Assembly (NCBI GenBank): GCA_015272395.1
Contig: JACYLQ010000044.1
Location: forward strand, 57,133 to 121,132
DNA length: 64,000 nt
Origin: Calothrix sp. C42_A2020_038
GTDB lineage: Bacteria; Cyanobacteriota; Cyanobacteriia; Cyanobacteriales; Nostocaceae
Reading direction: 5' to 3'
Positions 9,826-20,694 of this stretch are shown here, in pieces. The stretch's first letter is position 1; the number at the start of each line of letters is the position of its first letter. Under the pieces are notes generated by a model. It saw only the letters and a program-made list of their open reading frames with translations, was not told the DNA's origin and ran no database searches. The translations under genes and the position numbers were made by a program.

Positions 9826-12645
9826 ATGGAACAGTGGCAATTTCTCATACAAAAACAGGGCGAGCGCGCTTGGCAGCCTTTAGAATCAGCTTACGCAGAA
9901 ATCGTCGAAGGTCGATATCGAATTGTAGCTAGCTCACTAAGTATAAATACAGATGTAGAAGTACGAGTAATTCATCAATCGCCTTCAGAAATACCGCCTA
10001 GACGGCGAATTCATAAGCGATTACGACGTACCAATTCCGAAGGATTAACAGCAGTAATTCCTTTTACCTATTTTGCTCCAGGTATTTGGGAAATACGGTG
10101 TTCTGGCGATTTAATGTCAGACATACTTGGAACTTCATGGCAGCATAATCTCCGTTTACAAGTGCTGCCACTAGTTGCCACAACCGAAATTAGTCCTGCT
10201 AAAAACGATGCAGATGCAAATAATGTCTCTGTTTTACCAATTCCCCCTGCTCCTCCTAATTTTAAAGCTGCAACTAATGAGTCCAAGTTAGCTGATACTC
10301 CAGAAAATCAACTTGCAGACGAGCTTGCAAATTCAAACAATATTACTAGCCCTGAAAAAGTTATTAATCAATTGCTTCAGCAAGCATCTGAAGAAACTAA
10401 TAGTAGTACTGACTCAAATCAACCCGAACAATTACAAACTAGCCATATCGAAATTCCTGCTCCTAATAACCCGGTCATTATCGAGGCGCCTGCAAATACA
10501 GAAAATATAAATACAGTAGATATTACAGAAGAGATTATTGAACCGATTCAAAACGTACAAGATACGCTCTCAACTTCTGTCGAGTCTGAAAATTTACTAT
10601 TCAACAATGCAAATAATATTCAAACCAACACCCAAAATCCTGCTATTGTTCAAAACGAACAGAGTCTAGATGTTACAAAGATTACAGAACCTATTGACCA
10701 GAAAGATGATACAAATCATCTAAATAATACAGATACAATTATTGATGAACCGATTAGTTTAAGCATTAATAATTTTGCTTTACAAGTTCGTCACAACGAG
10801 GTAGAAGCAATTGCTGACCAACCTGTCAATCCAGTATGGGTAAAAGGTGATACTGCTGAACAAATTTTGCAAAATTTAATTGAGCTAGCACTTCCAAGTA
10901 CAGACCCACTCTTAGAAGTAGTCAAAGAATCACAAACAGAACAACCATTACCGTTGCTGTTAATTCTCGATCAACAAAGTTATGTCGCACAATGGGGGCG
11001 CCCACTTACTGTATGTGGGCAAGTTAAATTAAGAGAAGCAGTCAATAACTTTGATGACACATCCGAGTTTGAAAGTGTTGGTTCAGGTGAATTGAAAGTT
11101 GAATTACGCTCTCCTCTGGGATTAGAAATCTTAATACAGCAACAACAACATTTAAACGAAAAACTGTTGCCGTTTGGGTTTGAATTCACAATCGAAATAC
11201 CAGTTAACTGTGAATCAAAGTTGATTTTGGCTGATATATATCTATACGGTGCCCTATCAAGTCTGGGAGATTCAATATTACTGGCAAGTCAATCATTCAC
11301 TATTACAGCTGATGTAACTGAGTTATTGGCTGTGAACATCACAGCTAAACCCAGCGAACCAGACATGCTTGATGACCCACAGCCAAAGCTAACTCCAGAA
11401 CCTGAAAAGCCACCAGTATCTATAGATTTAGAACTTTTTAATTTAGTTAAAACAGCCAAGACTACTCCTTTGGTTACACGACCATCTCCCAAAAGAGCTT
11501 TGCCATTACGTATTGACGAACCGCGACACGCTAAAAGTGCTGACACTTCACTTCTGTTGCTTCCGCAATCAACCAGTCTACCGTTTTTGAAAAAAAGGCA
11601 AGCACCATCTGTTGAAGAAACAGTAAGTAGTACACTTGTTGAGAAAGAAAATTTAGGACTTGAAGAACTTGAGTTAGAGATTATAAATAGTCTGGATAGT
11701 ACAGATAATTCAGGGCAAGCTGATCAAGTACCCGTAGAGAACATGGAAACTGAAGATGTATCTCAATTTGAACAGGAGCCGATACAAAGAGTTACCTTAC
11801 CAGAAAATACTACAATTGTTGCCAAACCTTATGTATCTCCGTTAATCCAGAGATGGATGCAAAGCCAAGGTTACTCCATATCTGAAACTCTAAATTTTGG
11901 GTATCAAACTAACGATACAAGCAGAGTTTCTCAAGCTTTATCAAATACTGTTAGCATCGCCAATGAAGATGTAACTCATAGTACAAATGAAGAGAATGAC
12001 CTTGGTGACGTTACTCAAGAAGGCGTCGAGAAGCCAGAAAGCCTAACATTTGAGTCTGAGACTAGTGAAGAGCAACACGTAGATACACAAGTATCTTTAA
12101 GTACAGTCGTAGAAGGTGAAACACCTTATGCTGGTTTTGCACAGGAAATTGTGATTGACGATACCTTCGACGAAAACAGCGCTTATCTTGATACTTCAAC
12201 GTTATACGAAGCCATAACATCGGAAGAATCAATTGCTAATATGTTGTCTACTTTACCATTTCAGCTTCGAGACATTGAACTGTTACCTGTTCCTCAGATC
12301 AATTTACCTTCACATGAACTTATCTCTGGCAGTACAATTCGAGTCAAAATATTGTTAAAAGAAATGCGTCCGAATACAGCTATAAAGTTATGGGTTGAAG
12401 ATTGTCAAACGAGATGGTTACTCGAAGGACCTCATATATTAAAAGATTTATACCCAAACCCTTTTGCCCAAGGGTTGGAAGCTGTAACAGAACTTAACAT
12501 TCCATTTGGATGCGTGGAAGTACGTATAGAAGCAGTATCTTTTGATATTACAAATCAGCAAGAAAGTGACAAAGCCAGCGTCCAAATTACTGTTGTTCCG
12601 CCTGATTTACCAGTATTACACTTTGATGAAGTCTTAGGAATTTAA
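9826..12645 (+). CDS. large hypothetical protein, acidic low-complexity centre
   Basis: 939-aa uninterrupted ORF with structured N- and C-termini. Confidence 0.8.
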   Translation: MEQWQFLIQKQGERAWQPLESAYAEIVEGRYRIVASSLSINTDVEVRVIHQSPSEIPPRRRIHKRLRRTNSEGLTAVIPFTYFAPGIWEIRCSGDLMSDILGTSWQHNLRLQVLPLVATTEISPAKNDADANNVSVLPIPPAPPNFKAATNESKLADTPENQLADELANSNNITSPEKVINQLLQQASEETNSSTDSNQPEQLQTSHIEIPAPNNPVIIEAPANTENINTVDITEEIIEPIQNVQDTLSTSVESENLLFNNANNIQTNTQNPAIVQNEQSLDVTKITEPIDQKDDTNHLNNTDTIIDEPISLSINNFALQVRHNEVEAIADQPVNPVWVKGDTAEQILQNLIELALPSTDPLLEVVKESQTEQPLPLLLILDQQSYVAQWGRPLTVCGQVKLREAVNNFDDTSEFESVGSGELKVELRSPLGLEILIQQQQHLNEKLLPFGFEFTIEIPVNCESKLILADIYLYGALSSLGDSILLASQSFTITADVTELLAVNITAKPSEPDMLDDPQPKLTPEPEKPPVSIDLELFNLVKTAKTTPLVTRPSPKRALPLRIDEPRHAKSADTSLLLLPQSTSLPFLKKRQAPSVEETVSSTLVEKENLGLEELELEIINSLDSTDNSGQADQVPVENMETEDVSQFEQEPIQRVTLPENTTIVAKPYVSPLIQRWMQSQGYSISETLNFGYQTNDTSRVSQALSNTVSIANEDVTHSTNEENDLGDVTQEGVEKPESLTFESETSEEQHVDTQVSLSTVVEGETPYAGFAQEIVIDDTFDENSAYLDTSTLYEAITSEESIANMLSTLPFQLRDIELLPVPQINLPSHELISGSTIRVKILLKEMRPNTAIKLWVEDCQTRWLLEGPHILKDLYPNPFAQGLEAVTELNIPFGCVEVRIEAVSFDITNQQESDKASVQITVVPPDLPVLHFDEVLGI

Positions 12646-12790
12646 TTTTCAGTCGTCAGGTTCCCGACTTTTTCAAAAAGTTAAGAATATGAACCCAAGA
12701 TGTTAAAAATCTTGAGAATTTGCAAAAATATGTTTGAAATTGCAGTAAGCTCATTGTGAATTGTAGTTTCGTTTAATAGGAATCTTTACT

Positions 12791-12907
12791 ATGGCAGCAT
12801 CGTTTTTGCCCTCTATCTTGGTACCTTTAACAGGTCTGGTTCTTCCTGCTCTAACTATCGCTTTTATGACGCTTTATATCGAACGTGACAACGTGATTGA
12901 TAGTTAG
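12791..12907 (+). CDS. psaI: photosystem I reaction center subunit VIII PsaI (38 aa, missing from ORF track)
   Basis: My translation: MAASFLPSILVPLTGLVLPALTIAFMTLYIERDNVIDS. Confidence 0.88.
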   Translation: MAASFLPSILVPLTGLVLPALTIAFMTLYIERDNVIDS

Positions 12908-12983
12908 AGATTACAGCTATCTCAGTAGAGTCGGTTCTTCCTTAAACCTCCCAAATTAAGAGGTTTTGATAAATTAACAGTAT

Positions 12984-13023
12984 AAAACCGCCTACTTATT
13001 TTGTTTTGGGTAGGCGGTTTTTT
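12984..13023 (+). terminator. Rho-independent terminator downstream of psaI
   Basis: AAAACCGCCTAC ... GTAGGCGGTTTTTT hairpin with T-tract. Confidence 0.85.
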
Positions 13024-13094
13024 AACGCTGATTTGAAACAATTGTTTGATTAACAACCAGCAGCAATTTATACTCGATATTGGTTCTAATCAGA

Positions 13095-13214
13095 TTACAT
13101 TGAAGAACCAAGACCAGCGTAGGCGCCATAGAAGAAAATGCCTACAACAGTAATCACTCCTAACCCTGCGACTGTAGCCACAATCCACAGGGGTATTCTC
13201 CCACTTCCAGACAC
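13095..13214 (-). CDS. psbJ: photosystem II protein PsbJ (GTG start, missing from ORF track)
   Basis: My translation: [39 protein letters not shown]; lies in psbEFLJ order. Confidence 0.92.
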   Translation of the reverse strand: MSGSGRIPLWIVATVAGLGVITVVGIFFYGAYAGLGSSM

Positions 13215-13327
13215 AGCTTTCTCCTCCCTTCACAAAAAAACAATAATTTTTATTTCATCATTGGTCAAAAAATTTACACCAATGAGAAAAAGTCAATCAA
13301 AACAAGTGTTTATTTACAATTAGCTAC

Positions 13328-13447
13328 TTAGTTAAAGAAGTAACTAGAAAACAGAATTCCCAATACGAAAACGAGCAAAAGTCCGAGATACAAAGAAGTT
13401 CGGTTTAGCTCAACAGGCTGATTATTCGGGTTTGGTGAACGCTCCAT
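13328..13447 (-). CDS. psbL: photosystem II protein PsbL
   Basis: [39 protein letters not shown], classic PsbL. Confidence 0.97.
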   Translation of the reverse strand: MERSPNPNNQPVELNRTSLYLGLLLVFVLGILFSSYFFN

Positions 13448-13470
13448 AATATCCTCTCTAGCGTTGAATC

Positions 13471-13617
<147 letters not shown>

Positions 13618-13863
13618 TTACTTGATATAATTTTCTACCTGTTGTTTCGCTTGATAACGGTTGTTGACAATTGGTACTTCTTGTCTTGTTTGAGTAAAGT
13701 ACTCGTTTGGACGGGGAGTACCAAAAACATCATATGCCAACCCAGTGCTAACAAATAACCAACCTGCGATGAACAGTGCTGGTATAGTAATGCTATGGAT
13801 TACCCAGTAACGAACGCTGGTAATAATGTCCGAAAACGGACGCTCTCCAGTAGTTCCTGACAT
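13618..13863 (-). CDS. psbE: cytochrome b559 alpha subunit PsbE
   Basis: [56 protein letters not shown]. Confidence 0.98.
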   Translation of the reverse strand: MSGTTGERPFSDIITSVRYWVIHSITIPALFIAGWLFVSTGLAYDVFGTPRPNEYFTQTRQEVPIVNNRYQAKQQVENYIK

Positions 13864-14115
13864 TTGCTCTCTACCTCTTGTGAATCTAATGAAACATGTG
13901 AAATACTGCTGCCAAAAGTTGAGCAGTCAGTAATGAAAGCGCCTATTTTTAAGGCATGGTGTAAGTTAAGCTAACACCGAAGACCGATGCAACGCTTAGT
14001 ATCTCTTATTTGTTTATTATCCTACAAAGTTTAGAAAGAGTTACAAGTTGCAAAGTTTTTCTCATAAAATTCTGTAGAGTGAAGAGTAACTTTCTTGTCG
14101 CGTTACACAACTTTG

Positions 14116-15132
14116 TTATGCTGGTTTTGACGATGCGATATCAGGTTGGTACTTAAGTAATAGACCAGCACGGTCTCCTAGTACGTATCCCTGGTCAGGG
14201 GAGAAGAAAACTACTTTGAATAAATTTGCTGGGACTTCTTCGACATCTCGGTCTTTTTCCCAAGTTTTCCCACCGTCTGGACTACGCAGCAAATTGCCAC
14301 TACCACCACTCACCCAAACTTCATTGGGTGTGCGATATGCCATGTCAAGTAATCCCCAACTAGTAGAAAATTCTGGATACTGCGCTTCAAGCCATTCATC
14401 TGGTTTTTCAGGGTCTGAAAATTGAAGTTGACCACCCCGCGCGATCATCCACATATCCCCACTGGCTGTAAAGCCCATATTTTCAACACGACGTGAACTA
14501 TTACGATTGTGAGGAACCCATGCTTTGAGACCAGGTTCCCAAGTGGAGTAGAAATTGCCTTTCGCCGATACTGCTACATATTTACCATCTGGTGAACGCT
14601 TCATGTTACGTACAAAACCTACAGCTTCCTCAACTTGAGCTTTCCAGTTTTTGCCACCATCTGTAGTTTGGTAAATAGCTCCAACGCTTGTAGCCATTTC
14701 TGCCTGGTTCGCGCCTAATGCCACAATACTGATTGGGCTACCTGGTAATTTTTCATTCAGGGGAATCTGCGACCATGAGCGACCTTCATCGTTCGTGTGC
14801 AGCATTAAAGCTGGTTCTCCAACTATCCAACCTTCCTGTCCGGCAAAACTAACGGAATTCAAACGGTAGTTTTCGCTATCAAGTTGAAGTTTGACTGGAG
14901 TCCAAGTACTACCTCCATCTTTGGTTTCCAGAATTGCAGCATTACTACCTACTACAAAACCATGTTGCTTATCATCAGTGAAAGCAATATCAAGTAGTTT
15001 TGCATCAGTCGGCACAGAAATTATTTCCCAAGGGTTATATGCTGTATTTGGAACGTTGCTGCAACCAACGCAAACCAAAATTATTATTGCGAAAGTAAAT
15101 ATTCGTCGCCAAAATCTTTCAATTAAAAACAT
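14116..15132 (-). CDS. ycf48: photosystem II assembly protein Ycf48/Hcf136
   Basis: Lipoprotein signal; BNR/propeller motifs 'TKDGGSTWTPV', 'TTDGGKNWKAQ', 'SPDGGKTWEKD'; next to psbEFLJ and rubredoxin. Confidence 0.95.
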   Translation of the reverse strand: MFLIERFWRRIFTFAIIILVCVGCSNVPNTAYNPWEIISVPTDAKLLDIAFTDDKQHGFVVGSNAAILETKDGGSTWTPVKLQLDSENYRLNSVSFAGQEGWIVGEPALMLHTNDEGRSWSQIPLNEKLPGSPISIVALGANQAEMATSVGAIYQTTDGGKNWKAQVEEAVGFVRNMKRSPDGKYVAVSAKGNFYSTWEPGLKAWVPHNRNSSRRVENMGFTASGDMWMIARGGQLQFSDPEKPDEWLEAQYPEFSTSWGLLDMAYRTPNEVWVSGGSGNLLRSPDGGKTWEKDRDVEEVPANLFKVVFFSPDQGYVLGDRAGLLLKYQPDIASSKPA

Positions 15133-15284
15133 CAGTATTTTTTTAGTATTTGGTTAACCTGTTCAGATTGAAGTTGTGAGTGAGAAGTGATGAATTAGGA
15201 GTTATGAGTTAAACTCTAACTTCTGATTTTTAACTTTTGGTTTGTATTTCTAATTCTCAACTTAGCGCCTCGGAGCCTCCTAAC

Positions 15285-15668
15285 TTATTGCAAGCCATAC
15301 AAGCTCATAAAGAATAAAAAGGCAATCGCTAAACCGCCAAAAATAAGTAGGTTCTTTTGCGTTGGTGTTAATGAATTCACACCTAAGCCGAAACCAAGGT
15401 TTTCTTTGAAACCTGATGCAGTTCCTGCGGGGCCGATATTAACAAAGGCGACTTTTTTGGCGCCGCAGACCGGACAGCGCCAAGTTAAAGGTAGTTCTTC
15501 AAAGGGTTTTCCAGGAGGGATATCGCGTTTATCGTCTCCCTTTTCTGGTTCGTAAACGTAGCCGCAGGAACGACATTCGTAACGGTCTAACTCTGTTAAC
15601 TCAATGGTTTCAGCGTTTTCAACATCAGATGTTGTTTCAACTACTGGTTCGGTTTCATGTTCGCTCAT
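15285..15668 (-). CDS. rubA: membrane-anchored rubredoxin
   Basis: '[16 protein letters not shown]...[14 protein letters not shown]' CxxC pairs plus C-terminal TM helix. Confidence 0.95.
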   Translation of the reverse strand: MSEHETEPVVETTSDVENAETIELTELDRYECRSCGYVYEPEKGDDKRDIPPGKPFEELPLTWRCPVCGAKKVAFVNIGPAGTASGFKENLGFGLGVNSLTPTQKNLLIFGGLAIAFLFFMSLYGLQ

Positions 15669-15876
15669 AGTCCCAGATGCCTGGTATGTGACAGGCGAAT
15701 CTTAAATATACGTTAAAAATTATGACACAATTGTTAGATTTTTCTATCACAACCAAAAACGAATCTAATCAGATATTGAGCATATGTTTTCTGAGATTCA
15801 AAAAAGCTAAGGCGATATAATGTATGTAAATTAAGGTAACAAAGTTAATTTCATTCTCTGGCGGTAGAAATATATT

Positions 15877-16239
15877 GTGTTTGTTCTCAGCGGTTACGAG
15901 TACCTTCTAGGCTTTTTAATTGTATGTAGCCTAGTACCAGCCCTCGCTCTCAGCGCGTCCAAGCTCCTGCGACCCAGTGGTCGCAATCCCGAACGACGCA
16001 CAACCTACGAATCTGGCATGGAACCAATTGGTGGCGCCTGGATTCAGTTCAACATTCGCTACTACATGTTCGCGCTGGTTTTCGTTGTCTTTGACGTAGA
16101 GACTGTGTTTTTGTACCCTTGGGCGGTCGCTTTTCACCGTCTTGGATTATTAGCGTTTATTGAAGCGCTTATTTTTATTGCGATTCTTGTAGTTGCCCTA
16201 GTTTACGCATGGCGTAAAGGAGCTTTGGAATGGTCTTAG
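15877..16239 (+). CDS. ndhC: NAD(P)H-quinone oxidoreductase subunit 3 (NdhC)
   Basis: '[43 protein letters not shown]'. Confidence 0.97.
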   Translation: MFVLSGYEYLLGFLIVCSLVPALALSASKLLRPSGRNPERRTTYESGMEPIGGAWIQFNIRYYMFALVFVVFDVETVFLYPWAVAFHRLGLLAFIEALIFIAILVVALVYAWRKGALEWS

Positions 16240-16982
16240 ATGCTAATGCGGCAAAAGATATTGTCACTCAGCAGACTGAGCGTATCTTAAACCCAATTCA
16301 GCGTCCGACGGTTACTTCTGACCTGTCGGAAAATGTGATCTTAACAACCGTTGACGACTTGTATAACTGGGCACGACTTTCGAGTTTATGGCCCTTGCTG
16401 TTTGGAACAGCTTGCTGCTTTATTGAATTTGCAGCTCTAATTGGTTCGCGATTTGATTTTGACCGTTTTGGTCTTATCCCTCGTTCTAGCCCACGTCAAG
16501 CTGACTTAATTATTACCGCTGGTACCATCACCATGAAGATGGCGCCTCAATTGGTGCGTTTGTACGAACAAATGCCCGAACCCAAGTATGTAATCGCAAT
16601 GGGCGCCTGTACAATAACTGGTGGGATGTTTAGTGTTGACTCCCCTAGCGCAGTTCGTGGAGTTGATAAACTAATTCCTGTAGATGTATATTTGCCTGGA
16701 TGCCCTCCACGTCCAGAAGCAATTATTGACGCTATTATCAAACTGCGGAAGAAAATTTCCAACGATTCGATGCAGGAACGCGGTGTAATCAAACAAACTC
16801 ACCGCTATTACAGCACGACTCACAACATGAAGCCAACCGAACAAATTCATACTGGTAAGTACATCCAGTCGGAAGCGCGTTATACACCACCTAAAGAACT
16901 TACTGAAGGTATGGGTATGGCAGTACCACCAGCATTGCTAACATCACAAAAACAGAAGGAGGCAACTGGTAATAATGGCTGA
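16230..16982 (+). CDS. ndhK: NAD(P)H-quinone oxidoreductase subunit K (NdhK)
   Basis: 'GTACCFIEF...[20 protein letters not shown]...[10 protein letters not shown]...[10 protein letters not shown]'. Confidence 0.97.
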   Translation: MVLDANAAKDIVTQQTERILNPIQRPTVTSDLSENVILTTVDDLYNWARLSSLWPLLFGTACCFIEFAALIGSRFDFDRFGLIPRSSPRQADLIITAGTITMKMAPQLVRLYEQMPEPKYVIAMGACTITGGMFSVDSPSAVRGVDKLIPVDVYLPGCPPRPEAIIDAIIKLRKKISNDSMQERGVIKQTHRYYSTTHNMKPTEQIHTGKYIQSEARYTPPKELTEGMGMAVPPALLTSQKQKEATGNNG

Positions 16983-17487
16983 TGAATCAAAACCAGTACC
17001 AGCAGAAGCCCAAGTTGGTAAAGTCTCTCAATGGCTGACAGAAAATGGCTTTGCCAATGAATCGCTCTCCACTGACAGCAGTGGGGTTGAGATAATTAAA
17101 ATCGAAGCTGATTATCTTTTACCGACTGCTACCGCTTTATATGCTTACGGGTTTAACTATCTTCAATGCCAGTGCGGTATTGATATGGGACCAGGACAAG
17201 ACTTAGTCAGCATGTATCACTTGATTAAAGTCGCTGATAATGTTGACAAACCTGAAGAAGTACGCATCAAAGTTTTCTTACCACGCGAGAATCCTAAAGT
17301 ACCTTCGGTATATTGGATTTGGAAAACCGCTGATTGGCAAGAGCGTGAATCCTACGATATGTACGGTATTGTCTATGAAGGACACCCTAACCTCAAGCGA
17401 ATTCTAATGCCCGAAGATTGGGTCGGTTTCCCCTTACGTAAAGATTACATCTCGCCAGACTTCTACGAGTTGCAAGATGCTTATTAA
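16975..17487 (+). CDS. ndhJ: NAD(P)H-quinone oxidoreductase subunit J (NdhJ)
   Basis: '[43 protein letters not shown]'; overlaps ndhK. Confidence 0.97.
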   Translation: MADESKPVPAEAQVGKVSQWLTENGFANESLSTDSSGVEIIKIEADYLLPTATALYAYGFNYLQCQCGIDMGPGQDLVSMYHLIKVADNVDKPEEVRIKVFLPRENPKVPSVYWIWKTADWQERESYDMYGIVYEGHPNLKRILMPEDWVGFPLRKDYISPDFYELQDAY

Positions 17488-17529
17488 GTCGCGTCTTTAC
17501 TTTTACGAAGAATAAGAATTGATTAAACT

Positions 17530-17555
17530 CAACAAGACTGTCACCAGTCTTGTTG
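17530..17555 (+). terminator. hairpin downstream of ndhJ, possible terminator
   Basis: CAACAAGACTG-tcac-CAGTCTTGTTG, 11-bp perfect stem, no strong T-tract. Confidence 0.5.
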
Positions 17556-17625
17556 GTCTTCAAAACAGTAGGTATTGCTGATTTTGTAGTGGGAATTGTA
17601 ATAGCAAGATTTAAGCCGGTTAACT

Positions 17626-17922
17626 CTGGAAGCACAATCAAAATAACTCTACATCTTATAGCTTTGGCGCCTCACAATTCAACAAAAAAAGCTCTAATAA
17701 TGGTGGTTATGATGATGGTAATCCCCCAGTTGCTTCCCTAAGCTTACGCGACCGATTGATTGAGATACTGTCAAGGGGTTTATCACATAGCGAAGAGTAT
17801 GTCGCTTTTATTTCTCTAGCTGAATCCGTCAAGAAGCCATTACGGGATATAGAAAAATTAGCTCGTCTTATCAAGTCAGAAATTGAGATATCTTCCGATA
17901 GGGAAGAAAATCTAAAAGAAGT
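17626..17922. repeat. left copy of 297-bp direct repeat bounding the integrated element
   Basis: Aligned by eye without gaps to 61771-62067, about 7 mismatches; encodes an internal segment of the primase protein. Confidence 0.9.
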
Positions 17923-19882
17923 TGATCATCTGTTAGAGCTAGCAGGCGCCAACCTGAAATTATCAGATTTTTTACCAAGAGAACTAGCAAATCCTTTAAC
18001 TCAATACTGTAGGTGGATGGCTATTAGTCCAGCAGTTATTCTGACTACGCTTTTAGTAGCTGTAAGTAGCTTGCATAAAGTAGGAACAATGTTGATTGTT
18101 CACAGTGGTCAAAGATTCCATGTGCCCCCAACTTTATACGGGGCAACAGTTTCAGAGACAGGACAACGTAAGTCTCCAGTTTTCTCAACAATTGTAAAAG
18201 AGCCATTGGGAGAATTACAAAACAGAGAAAATGGAATATACCTACACAATAAAGGAGAGTACGAACGCGAGTTAGCAGCGTGGTCAGAAAATAAAAAAAA
18301 TAAAGATGTTGATGTTGGAGAAGAACCTTTAAAACCACAATTAAAGGTTTATTATTTTACTGGTGCAACTGGAGAAGCCATTAAAGCTCAAGCAGCTAGA
18401 GTTCCAGATAAAAGTTTAATGTACTTAGCTGATGAACTGGCGGGACTTTTTAAATCCGCAAACCAGTACCGTGGTGGGCGCGGTTCTGATGCCCAAGATA
18501 TTCTTTCTTATTATGATGGCAGCGGGAATTTAGAACTTAGAAAAGATGGCATTGATAGCTATTCACCAAAAACTTATCTTTCAATTTTTGGCGCCACCCA
18601 ACCAAGTGTTTTACAAGGGTTGATGAAAGATGAAAAAGACCCTGATGGTCAATGGTCACGCTTTATCTTTGTAAACCAACCACTTGAAGGTGCTACTCTT
18701 AGCGACGACTTGGGTGGTGGGGTAGATATCTCTGACTTACTAACAGGAGTTTACTCTAAAGTCGATAATTTAAATAAGTGTTATTACAAGTTAAGTCCAG
18801 GCGCCTTTAAATGCTACCAGAAAGCTTACAACAAGTTTGAACAACTACGTGTTAGTAGTCCTGACCCAGCGATGAGGGCAGTTTATTCCAAATCTGAAGG
18901 CAGGATTGGGAGAATAGCTATTAATTTGCATGTGTTGGAGCATGTTTGTGCTGGAACAGATGTTCCGGCGGAGATACCTCTACACATTATCGAGAGAGCA
19001 GTTAAGCTGACCAACTTCTACATTGGACAAATCAAATTAATCCATTCCTCTAATGCGATTGCTAAAGGTGAATTATCAGCAGTGCTAACAAAACTGCTCA
19101 CAGAATCTCGGAGACTAGGCAAGTTATCCATCAGAGATGCAATTAGAAGCTGTTTAGGGGGTAGAACCACCAAGGATAAAGTACTAGAGTACTTCAAGGA
19201 ACTAGAAACCTCTGGTTATGGGGTTATAGAAAAAAATAAAAATTCCACTGTTTTTATCCCTACTGTCAGCTGTGTCAGCAGCAGTGTCAGCACTACTGTC
19301 AGCAATGAGGAAAACCCTGAAAACGTTGATAATGATGGATTTGAAGAAAAAAATAAATCTACTGTCAGCACTGTCAGCAGTGTCAGCTCTTCAAAAGAAA
19401 ATAAGGATGAGTCGGATAATTCATCCAATAATAATGATGCTAGTGACTCGGCGTCTAGTTCTTCCTCAAATGGTGCCAACGTTGCAGAAAATGCCAAAAA
19501 AACAGATTCTAATACCCCAGCTGACACTGCTGACACTGCTGACACTACCGCAAAAAAAGAGCCTGAAACCCCTGCTGTGACTAAATCTGTTGGGACTCTT
19601 GGCAATGCTGACACTACTGCTGACAGTAGTGCTGACACTGCTGACACTACCGTCTCAAGTTTAAAAATAGAACCCCAAACCGAAGTAGAGATTACAGCAA
19701 AAGGCAAATACAAAGGGATGGTTGGAACAGTTGTAGAAGTACCATCTAATTCTCGTAGCGCACACGCCAAAGAATACAGGGTAAGTTTTGTTGACGGTAC
19801 AGATCATAAGTCCGCTTGGTTTTACGAGTGGGGGATAAAAAAATATGAGAAATTATTACCCGACCCCATAGACGGATTCTAG
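17756..19882 (+). pseudogene. C-terminal two-thirds of a plasmid primase/DUF3987 replication protein, separated from its N-terminus by integration
   Basis: 708-aa ORF with a TTG start inside a repeat coding for the middle of the 60788 gene; DUF3987-like core 'PPTLYGATVSETGQRKSPVFSTIV'; C-terminal KOW-like segment. Confidence 0.8.
19264..19646. repeat. two inverted iteron-like arrays, 7 x TGTCAGC then 7 x GCTGACA
   Basis: TGTCAGC at 19264, 19273, 19285, 19297, 19363, 19372, 19381; GCTGACA at 19520, 19529, 19538, 19607, 19619, 19631, 19640. Confidence 0.9.
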
Positions 19883-19900
19883 TGGCGCCAATATAAATTA

Positions 19901-19930
19901 CTATCCCAATTTTTGGAAAATTTGGGATAG
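19901..19930 (+). terminator. near-palindromic hairpin after the primase fragment
   Basis: CTATCCCAATTTTTGGAAAATTTGGGATAG. Confidence 0.55.
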
Positions 19931-19950
19931 CAACAACAAATTAAAATGTT

Positions 19951-20256
19951 TTGGAAGTAAAAATTGGTGAGGGTATCTACAAAATGGCATTGAGGGTAAA
20001 AGTTACACGAGCGGATTTTGAATCAGCGACTTCAGGTGGCTGGGTTGATGGATTGGTACAGGGGAGAAAAGACGTATGGGCGTATGTGGAACTAGGTACA
20101 GAACAGGAATATGTTCCCAGTTCCGGTGACAATCCGCGAACTGAGTATCGACTTTTTAGAGGGTGTGATGCGTTTTTTGCAAAGAGTCAGGAAAAACTGG
20201 AAGCTCTAAACTACGATGGTCAATTGCTCTCAGTAACAGTAATTTTGTACAGTTAA
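19951..20256 (+). CDS. hypothetical protein (duplicated at 63.5 kb)
   Basis: 101-aa ORF; C-terminal ~85 aa repeated essentially identically at 63478-63736. Confidence 0.65.
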   Translation: MEVKIGEGIYKMALRVKVTRADFESATSGGWVDGLVQGRKDVWAYVELGTEQEYVPSSGDNPRTEYRLFRGCDAFFAKSQEKLEALNYDGQLLSVTVILYS

Positions 20257-20447
20257 GCAGCGGGATTGGTTTCTGCTGCAATTTTTGAACGAATCGGGCC
20301 GCGACGGCTTTTAAGTTTCTGTACTTGGATTAAGTCTTGGTTGGCTTCGAGATATTCTCCCAGTTCAGAGATTGGAACTGAGACTTTTGACCCGTCCTTC
20401 AAGAAAACAGTAGCCATTAGTTCGCTTTCTTCTGGAATTTGTACCAT
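20253..20447 (-). CDS. small hypothetical protein (identical copy at 63733-63927)
   Basis: 64-aa ORF 'MVQIPEESELMATVFLKDGSKVSVPISELGEYLEANQDLIQ...', exact protein duplicate. Confidence 0.7.
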   Translation of the reverse strand: MVQIPEESELMATVFLKDGSKVSVPISELGEYLEANQDLIQVQKLKSRRGPIRSKIAAETNPAA

Positions 20448-20694
20448 TGCTGTGTTTATGTAACTTGCTTGAGCTTAGTATACCAAATTCGCTTGCAGAA
20501 GAGTAGAACTAAAAGGGGGACGCTCACTCGGCGCGCGAGCGCGAACACGCCTCAAAAAGGCAGTGACGCTCCCAATTCTTGATACTTTATGTTGTTGAGG
20601 GATTTGTGCAAAGCTCTATCCCAATAACGCCCGAATGAGAGTGTTACTACTATAAAAATTTGGATTTTTGAGGTAGTAACTGCTTTTAACCAAA

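Noticed and set aside
17487-17640. tRNA gene as integration site after ndhJ
   Set aside because: Only a simple 11-bp hairpin is visible; no cloverleaf or TψC-like motif recognised.
19216-19770. 184-aa minus-strand ORF opposite the primase C-terminus
   Set aside because: Low-complexity shadow frame of the TGTCAGC/GCTGACA arrays; the plus frame has the DUF3987 and KOW-like domains.
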